64,000 nt of DNA from Sphaerimonospora cavernae (GTDB lineage: Bacteria; Actinomycetota; Actinomycetes; Streptosporangiales; Streptosporangiaceae). Of the stretch, positions 25,963-34,033 are shown piece by piece. The notes under the pieces are model-generated. The model was not told where the DNA came from. It searched no databases and worked only from the letters and a program-made list of their open reading frames with translations. Every line of letters begins with the position of its first letter. Within the stretch, counting starts at the first letter, position 1. The translations under genes were made by a program, and so were the position numbers. The DNA lies in assembly GCF_042435035.1 (NCBI RefSeq), contig NZ_JBHMQT010000021.1, positions 1 to 64,000 on the forward strand, in the 5' to 3' direction.

Positions 25963-27381
25963 TTGGTGGGTGCACGAGTGAGGGCACACCGGGCGTTCCT
26001 GGTCGTGCTGACCCTGGGCGTCGCGCTGCGCGCGTCGGCCGTCCTCGGCTACCGCCCGGCGCTGTGGTTCTGGGCCGACTCGTTCTCCTATCTCAGCTCG
26101 GCCCTGGACCTGCAACCCCTGCGGTCCAGGCCCTCGGGCTACTCGTTGTTCTTGTGGGCGCTGAGCCCGTTGCACAGCCTCACGGCCGTCACGGTCGCCC
26201 AGCACCTGCTCGGCCTGGGCATCGCCGGCTGCGTCTACGCCGTGCTGCGGCGCCGTACGGCACTGCCGGGCTGGGGCGCGGCGCTGGCCGCGGCGCCGGT
26301 GCTGCTGGACGCGCACCAGATCCAGCTCGAGCACCTCGTCATGGCCGACCTGCTCTTCACGGCCCTGGTCGTGGCGGCGGTGACGCTCCTTCTGTGGTGG
26401 CCGCGCCCGCCGCTGTTGGCGGCCGTCACGGCGCTGCTCCTGCTGGGGCTCGCCACGATCACCCGTACGATCGGGCTGCCGCTGATCGTGCTCGCGCTGC
26501 TCGCCCTGCTCGTGCTGTTCCCCGGGCGTGCGCGATGGCGCGCCACCCTCGCCGGGCTGGTCGCCGCCTCCGCCGTGCTGGGCGGCTACGCCGTCTGGTT
26601 CCACAGCGCCCACGGGTCGTACGGCATGGGCGGCAGCAACACCTGGCTGTGGTCCCGCACGATGACATTCGCCGACTGCGCGGTGATGCGGCCGGCGAAG
26701 GAGCTCGCCGTGCTGTGCCCGCCGCCGGGGCCCCGGATGGCCGCTCCCGCCTACATCTGGGACGCCGGCTCTCCCCTTCAGCGTGCGGGCAAGGACCGGG
26801 AACGCCTCGCCGGGGAGTTCGCCTCACTCGCGATCCGCAGCCAGCCGGTCGACTTCCTGCTCACCGGGCTGCACGACGCGCTGTGGGCGTTCGAATGGGA
26901 CCGGAGGGTCTATCCCTCGCCGGGCCCGCAGAGCGCCTACGTCTTCCCCGAGACGATCAAGCCGTTCAACGAAAAGATCGCCTCGGCGGGCCGTACCGCG
27001 ACGGAGCTGACCACGGCCTATCAGGGTTCGTCCGGCGCGACGCGCGTCGTGGAGCCGTACGCCGGATGGCTGCGCGCCTACCAGCGGGCCGGGTTCGTGC
27101 GCGGGCCGGTGCTGGCCGCGATCCTGCTGGCCGGGCTCGGCGGCGTGATCGTCCGGCGGTGGGCCGCGCTGCTGCCGTTGGCCGCCGCGACGGCCCTGCT
27201 GATGCTGCCGCCGCTCATCGCGGCGTTCGATCACCGCTATGTGGTGCCCGTCGTGCCCCTCGCCTGCCTGGCCGCCGGTCTCGCCCTGGGAGCCCGGCGA
27301 GCGGGGCGGTCAGCGGCGGCGGACGTGCAGGCGGGCGACGGCGGGAAGGTCCGGCAGGTCGACGGCGCCGCGCGCCCGTGA
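25963..27381 (+). CDS. Polytopic membrane protein, glycosyltransferase GT-C-like
   Basis: A 472-residue protein with about ten hydrophobic segments. Early on, FWADSFSYLSSALDL places an Asp in the first outer loop, as in lipid-linked-sugar-dependent (GT-C/PMT-like) glycosyltransferases. LEHLVMADLLFTALVV, ATITRTIGLPLIVLALLALL and FDHRYVVPVVPLACLAAGL fit the same fold. A large soluble loop (about residues 215-350) is external. GAGGAG lies 7-10 bases before TTG 25963 and GTG 25966. The donor and acceptor are unknown. The last 72 bases overlap the convergent AmaP-like gene. Confidence 0.75.
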   Translation: MVGARVRAHRAFLVVLTLGVALRASAVLGYRPALWFWADSFSYLSSALDLQPLRSRPSGYSLFLWALSPLHSLTAVTVAQHLLGLGIAGCVYAVLRRRTALPGWGAALAAAPVLLDAHQIQLEHLVMADLLFTALVVAAVTLLLWWPRPPLLAAVTALLLLGLATITRTIGLPLIVLALLALLVLFPGRARWRATLAGLVAASAVLGGYAVWFHSAHGSYGMGGSNTWLWSRTMTFADCAVMRPAKELAVLCPPPGPRMAAPAYIWDAGSPLQRAGKDRERLAGEFASLAIRSQPVDFLLTGLHDALWAFEWDRRVYPSPGPQSAYVFPETIKPFNEKIASAGRTATELTTAYQGSSGATRVVEPYAGWLRAYQRAGFVRGPVLAAILLAGLGGVIVRRWAALLPLAAATALLMLPPLIAAFDHRYVVPVVPLACLAAGLALGARRAGRSAAADVQAGDGGKVRQVDGAARP

Positions 27382-27813
27382 GATCGCCGAGTGGTCGAGG
27401 CGGGCGACCACCTCAGGCAGGTCGGCCTCCGGCCGCAGCGACAGCGACACCCGCATCCTGCGCTCGCCCACGATCCTGACCTTGATCCCGGCGATGCCGT
27501 CGACGCCCCTCAGCGCGACGCCCAGCATCGCGATGCCCGATGCCGTACGGCTTCCGCAGCGCCGCCAGCCCAGCGCGGAAAGGAGCCAGCGGGTCGCGGC
27601 CAGCGCGAGCAGCAGGGCGACCCCGGCGGCCAGCGGCCAGGCCCAGGGCCTGCCGGCGGTGAGCGAGGCGAGGTCCATGACGGGGTCGCGCGGCCGGTCG
27701 AGCCGGACGGACATCACATAGCCGCCCCCACCGACGAGGGCCAGGCCCACCAGCCCGATCCCGATCCGGTTCCCCAAATACGAACGCAGATGTGAGCGCA
27801 GGTGTGAGCGCAT
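27310..27813 (-). CDS. Alkaline shock response membrane anchor (AmaP-like) protein
   Basis: A 167-residue protein with two membrane helices (GIGLVGLALVGGGGYVMSV and PLAAGVALLLALAATRWLL) and a soluble C-terminal domain (IAMLGVALRGVDGIAGIKVR, MRVSLSLRPEADLPEVV). This arrangement matches AmaP proteins that anchor Asp23/Gls24 envelope-stress proteins. The ATG at 27813 has GGAGGAGGACGTG upstream and sits two bases after the stop of the DUF6286 gene. No Asp23 gene is seen next to it here. Its 3' end overlaps the end of the convergent membrane-protein gene. Confidence 0.7.
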   Translation of the reverse strand: MRSHLRSHLRSYLGNRIGIGLVGLALVGGGGYVMSVRLDRPRDPVMDLASLTAGRPWAWPLAAGVALLLALAATRWLLSALGWRRCGSRTASGIAMLGVALRGVDGIAGIKVRIVGERRMRVSLSLRPEADLPEVVARLDHSAISRARGAVDLPDLPAVARLHVRRR

Positions 27814-27815
27814 CG

Positions 27816-28433
27816 TCACGTCCTCCTCCCGCGTAGCCGTACGACCACCTCGCGGTGGCCCAGCGCGCCGAGTCCGGAGAGCCGGTCGCCGACGGCGGCG
27901 CCGACCTCGCGGAGCAGCTCCCCGGCCCGGTCCGCGTCGGTCTCCACGGTGACCTCGATCTGCCTGCGCAGGACGCGCACGCCGACGTGCTCGACGTAGA
28001 AACCCTCGCCGTCCACCGCTTCCCATGCGGCGGCGGCGAGTGTACGGCGCAGACCGGACCGGGTGAGGCCGATGACGAGCAGCGGATCGTCGCCCTCCAG
28101 CGGCACCAGCCTGGGCCGTCCGGGAATGACGGCCAGGGCCATCAGCCCTGCCCCGCATACGATTACGGCCATCGCGATGGTCGGGACGACAGGATCGCCG
28201 AAGGTCACCGACAGCACCCGCCGCACCGGCGGCCACAGCGCCGACGGCCGTACGGCGAGGCCTGCCATGGCGGCGACGATTTCGGCGAGCACCGCCCAGG
28301 CGAGCAGGGAGAGCACGGCGGCCACAGTGATCCCCGCCGGCGTGCGGCCCGGCCACAGCGCCCGCGCGGCCGGGTCGGAGCCGGCCGCCTCCTCGGGCGG
28401 AAAGCCCGTGACAAGATCTTGGACGACACTCAC
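27816..28433 (-). CDS. DUF6286-type membrane protein
   Basis: A 205-residue protein with two N-terminal membrane helices (ITVAAVLSLLAWAVLAEIVA and PTIAMAVIVCGAGLMALAVI) and a soluble domain with LVIGLTRSGLRRTLAAAA, VRVLRRQIEVTVETDAD and LGALGHREVVVRLRGRR. Such proteins are commonly encoded beside AmaP in actinomycetes, which fits the AmaP-like gene two bases downstream. The start is a GTG at 28433. It probably acts in envelope homeostasis; no biochemical role is known to me. Confidence 0.7.
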   Translation of the reverse strand: MSVVQDLVTGFPPEEAAGSDPAARALWPGRTPAGITVAAVLSLLAWAVLAEIVAAMAGLAVRPSALWPPVRRVLSVTFGDPVVPTIAMAVIVCGAGLMALAVIPGRPRLVPLEGDDPLLVIGLTRSGLRRTLAAAAWEAVDGEGFYVEHVGVRVLRRQIEVTVETDADRAGELLREVGAAVGDRLSGLGALGHREVVVRLRGRRT

Positions 28434-28623
28434 CCGTCCCTCACCCCTCTCTTACCTGGTCATGAATAGGTACACGCGGGCGGGGCGCGAGGCGTCCGGT
28501 CACCCGCCGGGCTGGGCGATCTTGGGGGACAGATGGCGTGGACTTTGCGCAGCCGGAGTTTGGGATGGGGATAACATGAACGTGGCTCATGAAAATCGGC
28601 CGCGCCGGTACTAAGCTGCGGAC

Positions 28624-29826
28624 ATGCACGACCATCGGCACCTCGCTCGTGAACGCCTGGACATCGCCACCGCCGCGTTGGAGCCCCCCTTCGCCGTCCT
28701 GGACATGGACGCCCTGCTGGCCAACGCCGCGGACATGGTCCGGCGGGCGCACGGCAAGCCGATCCGGGTGGCCAGCAAGTCGATCCGCTGCCGGGCGATC
28801 CTGGAACGGGTCCTCGCCATGGAAGGCTTCTCCGGGATCATGGCGTTCACCCTGTCCGAGGCCCTCTGGCTGGTCTCCACCGGGCTGCGCGACGTGCTGG
28901 TCGCCTATCCCACGACGGATCGGGACGCCCTGCGCGCCCTCGGCTCCGACGAGCGGGCCGCCCGCGAGATCACCCTGATGGTCGACTCCCCCGAGCACCT
29001 GGATCTGATCGACGACGTCATCGACGGTCTCGGTCTCGCCCACCCGATCCGGGTGTGCCTGGACATCGACGCCGCCTTCGTGGCCTTCGCCGGGAAACTC
29101 CGGGCCGGCGCGCTGCGCTCACCCGTACGCTCGCCGGAGCAGGCCGCGGCCCTCGCCACCGACATCACCAAGCGTCCCGGTCTGCGGCTTGCCGGACTCA
29201 TGTCGTACGAGGGGCAGATCGCCGGCGTCGGCGACGACGTCCCGGGTGCGTACGGCGCTCTGGTGCGCTGGATGCAGGGCAGGTCGCAGCGGGAGCTGGT
29301 CAGGCGGCGCGGCCGGATCGTGCAGGCCGTACGGCGGATCGCCGACCTGGAGTTCGTCAACGGCGGCGGCACGGGGAGCATCGAGAAGACGGTGCGGGAA
29401 CGGGCGATCACCGAGGTGGCGGCGGGCTCCGGGCTGTTCCACCCCCGGCTGTTCGACTTCTATCGGAACTTCACCGGCCGTCCCGCCGCGCTGTTCGCGC
29501 TGCCCGTGGTGCGCCGGCCCGGCCCGCACGTGGCGACCGTGCTCGGCGGGGGCTATCACGCCTCAGGGCCGCCCGGTCCCACGCGCCTGCCCCAGCCGTA
29601 CCTGCCGGGCGGGCTGCGGTACGACTCGGACGAGGGCGCGGGCGAGGTGCAGACACCACTGCTGGGCGAGGCCGCGGCCGATCTGCGCGTGGGCGACCGC
29701 GTCTGGTTCCGGCACGCGAAGGCGGGCGAGCTCAGCGAGCGGTTCGCGAGCCTCCACCTGATCGAGGGCGACCGGGTCGTCGGCGAGGTCCCCACCTATC
29801 GCGGCGAGGGCAGGACCTTCCTCTGA
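28624..29826 (+). CDS. PLP-dependent amino-acid deaminase/aldolase (alanine racemase N-terminal fold)
   Basis: A 400-residue fold-type III PLP enzyme. The PLP lysine is Lys52 in RVASKSIRC; FTLSEALWLVSTGLRDVLVAYP, LRLAGLMSYEGQIAG and FVNGGGTGSIEKT are the barrel motifs. The C-terminal beta domain has GDRVWFRHAKAGELSERF and a zinc-site-like His/Cys-poor end, similar to D-threonine aldolase/D-serine dehydratase relatives. It could act on a D-amino acid; alanine racemase activity is unlikely because the catalytic Tyr domain is different. The start ATG at 28624 lies seven bases after the triplet TAA in a short A/T-rich spot. Confidence 0.85.
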   Translation: MHDHRHLARERLDIATAALEPPFAVLDMDALLANAADMVRRAHGKPIRVASKSIRCRAILERVLAMEGFSGIMAFTLSEALWLVSTGLRDVLVAYPTTDRDALRALGSDERAAREITLMVDSPEHLDLIDDVIDGLGLAHPIRVCLDIDAAFVAFAGKLRAGALRSPVRSPEQAAALATDITKRPGLRLAGLMSYEGQIAGVGDDVPGAYGALVRWMQGRSQRELVRRRGRIVQAVRRIADLEFVNGGGTGSIEKTVRERAITEVAAGSGLFHPRLFDFYRNFTGRPAALFALPVVRRPGPHVATVLGGGYHASGPPGPTRLPQPYLPGGLRYDSDEGAGEVQTPLLGEAAADLRVGDRVWFRHAKAGELSERFASLHLIEGDRVVGEVPTYRGEGRTFL

Positions 29827-29847
29827 CTCCCGGCTGGGCGGTACTGC

Positions 29848-30174
29848 TCAGCGGGCGCGACGGCGCAGCAGCACGACCGCCGCACCGATCACCACGGCCG
29901 CGCCGATGCCGACGAGCAGCGGCCCCATGCTCGGAGTCCGCGGCGGTTCCGCTTCATCAATCGGGGCATAGGTGGTGAACCTACGGGGATGGCCGCGCAG
30001 GAGATCCTCGAAGGACGTGACGAACTGCTTGGCGTTGGCCTTCGCCTTGGCCACTTCTCGCTCCGCCACCCGCTTCGGGCTCACCCGGTCGGCGATGGCG
30101 TCCACCGTGCGCGCGAGCTCCGCCCTGGTGCGCTCGATCTGCTGCTCCAGCGCATCGGGATCGGTGTCCGCCAT
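29848..30174 (-). CDS. DUF3618 domain protein
   Basis: A 108-residue protein. The N-terminal amphipathic helix (LEQQIERTRAELARTVDAIADRVSPKRV) is the DUF3618 signature, followed by a linker and a single C-terminal membrane helix (PLLVGIGAAVVIGAAVVLL) with a basic RRRAR end. This is a tail-anchored inner-membrane protein of unknown role, common in actinobacteria. It is convergent with the PLP enzyme and divergent from the peroxiredoxin. Confidence 0.88.
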   Translation of the reverse strand: MADTDPDALEQQIERTRAELARTVDAIADRVSPKRVAEREVAKAKANAKQFVTSFEDLLRGHPRRFTTYAPIDEAEPPRTPSMGPLLVGIGAAVVIGAAVVLLRRRAR

Positions 30175-30272
30175 GCGATCCCCCTCCTGTTTACTCGTCT
30201 GCGATCAGTCTGCCAGGTCTCGCGTGCACCGCGCGCAGCGGTGGAACCTGTAGCGTGGATCAGACGCCCACC

Positions 30273-30311
30273 GCGTTCCCTGAAAACCGCGGTTCCCTGA
30301 AAACCGCGGTT
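30273..30311. promoter_or_regulatory. Direct repeat with paired AACCGCGGTT palindromes before bcp
   Basis: GCGTTCCCTGAAAACC and GCGGTTCCCTGAAAACC are consecutive direct repeats, followed by GCGGTTCCTGAAGG. Their junctions make two perfect AACCGCGGTT palindromes at 30285-30294 and 30302-30311, 17 bp apart, ending about a dozen bases before the Bcp start. The arrangement looks like a two-site operator. Confidence 0.5.
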
Positions 30312-30324
30312 CCTGAAGGAGGCC

Positions 30325-30795
30325 ATGATGAGCAGGCTCGAGACCGGCGACGCCGCGCCGGACTTCACCCTCCGCGACGCCGACGAGAACGAGGTCTCGC
30401 TGGAGTCGTTCCGCGGCAGGCGGGTCATCCTGTACTTCTACCCGGCCGCGATGACGCCCGGCTGCACCAAGCAGGCCTGCGACTTCCGCGACAACCTGGA
30501 CGCGCTGACGGGCAAGGACATCGTCGTGCTCGGCGTCTCCAAGGACAAACCCGCCAAGCTCCAGCAGTTCCGCGAGCGTGACGCGCTCACCTTCCCGCTG
30601 CTGTCCGACCCGGATCTCGAGGTGCACAAGGCCTACGGCGCGTACGGCGAGAAACTGAACTACGGCAAGAAGATCATGGGCGTCATCCGCTCTACCTTCG
30701 TCATCGACGCCGACGGCAAGGTGGAGAAGGCCCTCTACAACGTGAAGGCCACCGGCCACGTCGCCCGCCTCCTGAAGGACCTCGCCCTTTCCTGA
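30325..30795 (+). CDS. bcp: Thiol peroxidase / bacterioferritin comigratory protein (peroxiredoxin)
   Basis: A 156-residue atypical 2-Cys peroxiredoxin of the Bcp/PrxQ family. The peroxidatic Cys47 is in MTPGCTKQACDF and the resolving Cys52 is five residues later. DFTLRDADENEVSLESFRG and LLSDPDLEVHKAYGAYGEK are conserved. It reduces hydrogen and organic peroxides using thioredoxin in the cytoplasm. AAGGAGG stands before two tandem ATG codons (30325, 30328). Repeated palindromes immediately upstream may control it. Confidence 0.95.
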   Translation: MMSRLETGDAAPDFTLRDADENEVSLESFRGRRVILYFYPAAMTPGCTKQACDFRDNLDALTGKDIVVLGVSKDKPAKLQQFRERDALTFPLLSDPDLEVHKAYGAYGEKLNYGKKIMGVIRSTFVIDADGKVEKALYNVKATGHVARLLKDLALS

Positions 30796-30961
30796 TCCAC
30801 CCAGGGCCTGCGCGGATCTCCGACCTCCGGACACGCGGTAGGATGGGCGCAGCAAAATCGGCTCTGCAACAGAAGAGAAAATCTCCGATTCCTCTACCCG
30901 ATACCCGAACTGCCATTCTCAAACAGAGAATTTCGCGGGCAAAGGAAAAGGAAAAGGAAAA

Positions 30962-31035
30962 GGGGTCGTAGCCCAATCGGTCGAGGCAACGGTTTTAGGT
31001 GCCGTCAAGTGCGAGTTCGAATCTCGTCGACCCCA
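30962..31035 (+). tRNA. tRNA with UAG anticodon (Leu, CUA), short variable loop
   Basis: A 74-base cloverleaf: acceptor GGGGTCG/CGACCCC, D-arm GCC/GGC with A14 and G18G19, anticodon arm ACGGT-TTTAGGT-GCCGT, variable loop CAAGT, and T-arm GCGAG-TTCGAAT-CTCGT, with discriminator A and no encoded CCA. The anticodon is UAG, reading CUA leucine codons. Normal leucine tRNAs have a long class II variable arm; this one has five bases. The anticodon loop TTTAGGT is the same as I recall for normal actinobacterial tRNA-Leu(UAG). Structure confidence is high; amino-acid identity is uncertain. Confidence 0.85.
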
Positions 31036-31083
31036 CTCGAATTCTTCTTAAGACAGTTGAGAGAATGGCCGAGAAGATTGCAG

Positions 31084-31101
31084 CGCGCCGAATTCGGCGC
31101 G
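31084..31101. repeat. 18-bp perfect palindrome
   Basis: CGCGCCGAATTCGGCGCG is a perfect palindrome about 50 bases after the tRNA and 160 bases before the histidine kinase gene. It may be a processing or termination hairpin for the tRNA transcript, or a regulator site. Confidence 0.6.
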
Positions 31102-31261
31102 GCGGGCGACTCGGGCCACGCTGGGCCTGCGCGCCCGCACCGAGCAGGAGACGGGTCGGCTCGGACCTCCGTAGAAGCGCACGGCTGCGACCTGAGTCGT
31201 AGGCGGGGATCCGACTTCAGGTGGACCCCCGGCTGAGCTGGGGATACGTACAGTTGAACCC

Positions 31262-32446
31262 GTGTTCGGCAGATTGCGCGCGTGGAGTCGGCGCCACACG
31301 AAGCTGGTGGACGTCCTCACGGTCTCACCCCTGTGGCTGCTCTCCCTGCTCACCCTGGAGGTCTACGCCAATGCCTATCCACGGGATCACTTCACGCACA
31401 TCGGCGTAGCCGGTCTGCTGCCGCTCACGGTCGCCCTGCTCCTGCCGCTGACCTGGCGGCGGAGCCGCCCCCGCGAGGTGTTCGCGATCGTCGCGCTCAT
31501 CTGTTTCGGCCAGTGGCTGGCCAACATCACCATCGCGCCGGCGAACCTGGCAGTCCTGGTCGCGATGTACGGCGTGGCCGCGCGGTGCACGACCGCCTGG
31601 GCGGTGGCCGCCGCTCTGGTCGCCGAACTCGGGCTGCTGCTCGCCATGCTCCAGTGGGGAAACGAGGTCACCCAGCCGTTCCTGTCCTCCTCGGTGTTCG
31701 TGGTCACCATCTGGATCACCGGGATCTACTCCAACACGCGGCGACGCTACGTCGACAGCCTGGTGGAGCGGGCCGAACGGGCCGAGCTGGAGCGGGACCA
31801 GCAGGCGCGCATCGCGGCCGCCGCCGAACGGGCCCGCATCGCCCGGGAACTGCACGACGTGGTCGCGCACAACGTCAGCGTGATGGTCGTGCAGGCCGAC
31901 GGCGCGGCGTACGCCCTCGACAGCGACCCCGAACAGACCCGCCACGCGCTGCGGACGATCTCCGGGACCGGGCGGCAGGCGCTGGCGGAGATGCGGCGGC
32001 TGGTCGGGGTGCTCAGGCAGAACGCGGGCAGTCCGGCCGAGGAGTACGCGCCGCAGCCGGGCGTCGCCCAGCTCGGCGAACTGGTCCGGCAGCTCCGCGA
32101 CTCGGGGCTGCCGGTCGAGATCGAGGTCTCGGGCACCCCGCGCGACCTCCCCGAGGGTGAGCAACTCGCGATCTACCGGATCGTCCAGGAGGCGCTGACC
32201 AATACGCTCAAGCATGGCGGCCCCGATGTCCGGTCCAGGGTCGAGATCACGTACGGCGCGGGCGAGGCCGTGCTGCGGATCGTCGATGACGGCCGGGGCG
32301 CGGCGGCCCCGCGCGCCGAGGGCGGCCACGGGCTGATCGGCATGCGGGAGCGGGCCTCGATGTACGGCGGGAGCGTCGAGGCGGGCCCTCACCCGGGCGG
32401 AGGCTTCCAGGTCGTCGCCCGGATCCCGCTCGGTGTGCCGGTGTAG
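31262..32446 (+). CDS. Two-component sensor histidine kinase (NarL/HisKA_3 type)
   Basis: A 394-residue sensor. The N-terminal half has about four or five membrane helices (VSPLWLLSLLTLEVYA, VAGLLPLTVALLLPLTW, ALICFGQWLANITIAP, VAAALVAELGLLLAML, VFVVTIWITGIYS) with no large external domain. A coiled coil then leads to the phospho-acceptor His in IARELHDVVAHNVSVMVVQA. The HATPase has IYRIVQEALTNTLKHGG, IVDDGRGAA and GGHGLIGMRERASMYGG. The start is the GTG at 31262. It is paired with the response regulator 36 bases downstream; an ABC transporter follows, a common output of such systems. Confidence 0.94.
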   Translation: MFGRLRAWSRRHTKLVDVLTVSPLWLLSLLTLEVYANAYPRDHFTHIGVAGLLPLTVALLLPLTWRRSRPREVFAIVALICFGQWLANITIAPANLAVLVAMYGVAARCTTAWAVAAALVAELGLLLAMLQWGNEVTQPFLSSSVFVVTIWITGIYSNTRRRYVDSLVERAERAELERDQQARIAAAAERARIARELHDVVAHNVSVMVVQADGAAYALDSDPEQTRHALRTISGTGRQALAEMRRLVGVLRQNAGSPAEEYAPQPGVAQLGELVRQLRDSGLPVEIEVSGTPRDLPEGEQLAIYRIVQEALTNTLKHGGPDVRSRVEITYGAGEAVLRIVDDGRGAAAPRAEGGHGLIGMRERASMYGGSVEAGPHPGGGFQVVARIPLGVPV

Positions 32447-32482
32447 CCGGGAGACCGGTGCAGACGAGAGAACGGGACGGCG

Positions 32483-33169
32483 ATGATTCGGGTGATGCTG
32501 GTCGATGATCAGGAGCTGGTGCGGGCCGGCTTCCGGATGGTTCTGGGCGCTCAGCCGGACATCGAGGTCGTCGGCGAGGCTCCGGACGGGCAGGCGGCCG
32601 TCGAGGCCCTCAAGGGTGTCGGCCTCGACGGCGCCGTTGAGGCCGACGTCGTGCTGATGGACGTGCGCATGCCGCGGATGGACGGCGTCGAGGCGGCCCG
32701 CCGCATCTGCGCGACGTCGGATGGGCCGAAGGTGCTCATCCTGACCACCTTCGACCTCGACGAGTACGCGTTCGCGGCCATCAAGGCCGGCGCGTCGGGG
32801 TTCCTGCTCAAGGACGTGCCGCCGGCCGAACTGATCAGCGCGATCCACTCGGTCCACTCCGGTGACGCGGTGGTCGCGCCCAGCACGACCCGCCGTCTGC
32901 TCGACCGCTTCGCCACGCACCTCCCGGATGGCGAGGCCCGGGGGAAGCGGGACGCGGACATGCTGACGGCACGCGAGCGCGAGGTCCTTCTCCTCGTGGC
33001 CCGGGGGCTGTCGAACACCGAGATCGCCGGGCGGCTGCACCTCGCCGAGGCGACCGTGAAGACCCACCTCGGTCGGGTCCTCGCCAAGCTGAACCTGCGC
33101 GACCGCGCCCAGGCCGTCGTCTACGCGTACGAAACGGGCTTGGTCCAGCCTGATCATCCCAATGGGTGA
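32483..33169 (+). CDS. LuxR-family response regulator
   Basis: A 228-residue regulator. The receiver domain has acidic residues in MLVDDQELV, the phosphorylated Asp in VVLMDVRMPRMDG and the conserved Lys in GFLLKDVPP. A loop VGLDGAVEA before the Asp strand is a few residues longer than usual. The C-terminal helix-turn-helix is LTAREREVLLLVARGLSNTEIAGRLHLAEATVKTHLGRVLAKL. It is the partner of the upstream kinase and may regulate the FtsX-type transporter that begins 114 bases downstream. Confidence 0.95.
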   Translation: MIRVMLVDDQELVRAGFRMVLGAQPDIEVVGEAPDGQAAVEALKGVGLDGAVEADVVLMDVRMPRMDGVEAARRICATSDGPKVLILTTFDLDEYAFAAIKAGASGFLLKDVPPAELISAIHSVHSGDAVVAPSTTRRLLDRFATHLPDGEARGKRDADMLTAREREVLLLVARGLSNTEIAGRLHLAEATVKTHLGRVLAKLNLRDRAQAVVYAYETGLVQPDHPNG

Positions 33170-33283
33170 CCGCGGACTACATCACAAGTCGCACTTCGGG
33201 CGCACACGTCACCGCGGCAGTGCGGCTCAAGTCCGTCCCGGAGACCGAGGGAACGGCGAGATCCCGGCCATAGCGTGACTGGC

Positions 33284-34030
33284 ATGACCACAACAACGAC
33301 CGATGTCCGTACCGCCGTCACAGCGAGAGGACTGACCAAGGTGTACGGCGAGGGCGACGCGGCGGTGCACGCGCTGCGGGGGATCGACGTCGGCTTCGCC
33401 ACGGGGGCGTTCACGGCCATCATGGGGCCGTCGGGATCCGGCAAGTCGACGCTCATGCACTGCCTGGCCGGACTCGACTCGGTGACCGACGGCCAGATCA
33501 TGATCGGCGACGTCGACATCACCCGGCTGAACGACAAGCAGCTCACGCTGCTGCGGCGCGAGCGTGTGGGGTTCATCTTCCAGGCGTTCAACCTGCTGCC
33601 GACGCTGACGGCCGAGCAGAACATCCGGCTGCCCCTGGAGATCGCGGGACGGCAGGCCGACCAGGTCCTGTTCGACCAGGTGATCGACACGGTCGGCCTG
33701 CGGGACCGCCTCAAGCACAAGCCCAGTGAGCTGTCCGGCGGCCAGCAGCAGCGGGTCGCCGTGGCACGGGCGCTGATCAGCAAGCCACAGGTGATCTTCG
33801 CGGACGAGCCCACCGGCAACCTCGACTCGCGCAGCGGCGCCGAGGTGCTGTCGTTCCTGCGCCGGTCGGTCCGCGAACTCGGTCAGACGATCGTGATGGT
33901 GACCCACGACCCGGTGGCCGCGTCCTACGCCGACCACGTGGTCTTCCTCCGCGACGGGCTGCTGGTCAGCGAACTGGCCGAGCCGACGCCGCAGCGGGTC
34001 CTCGACACACTGATGGCGCTGGAGGCCTGA
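33284..34030 (+). CDS. ABC transporter ATP-binding protein (LolD/MacB type)
   Basis: A 248-residue ATPase: Walker A MGPSGSGKST, Q-loop IFQAFNLLP, signature LSGGQQQR, Walker B VIFADEPTGNLDSRSG, and the switch His in VMVTHDP. These are the marks of the LolD/MacB/FtsE-like family that pairs with FtsX-type permeases. I chose the ATG at 33284; a GTG nine bases earlier is also possible. The permease follows after three bases. These transporters often export antimicrobials or act as mechanotransmitters in the envelope. Confidence 0.94.
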   Translation: MTTTTTDVRTAVTARGLTKVYGEGDAAVHALRGIDVGFATGAFTAIMGPSGSGKSTLMHCLAGLDSVTDGQIMIGDVDITRLNDKQLTLLRRERVGFIFQAFNLLPTLTAEQNIRLPLEIAGRQADQVLFDQVIDTVGLRDRLKHKPSELSGGQQQRVAVARALISKPQVIFADEPTGNLDSRSGAEVLSFLRRSVRELGQTIVMVTHDPVAASYADHVVFLRDGLLVSELAEPTPQRVLDTLMALEA

Positions 34031-34033
34031 GCC

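Noticed and set aside
30962..31035. tmRNA, suppressor or pyrrolysine tRNA
   Set aside because: The anticodon is UAG in the RNA, which reads CUA codons; a pyrrolysine or amber suppressor tRNA would need CUA as anticodon.
31325..33157. 610-codon minus-strand frame across the two-component genes
   Set aside because: It spans two clear genes in antisense and reads as His/Asp/Gln-rich low-complexity sequence.
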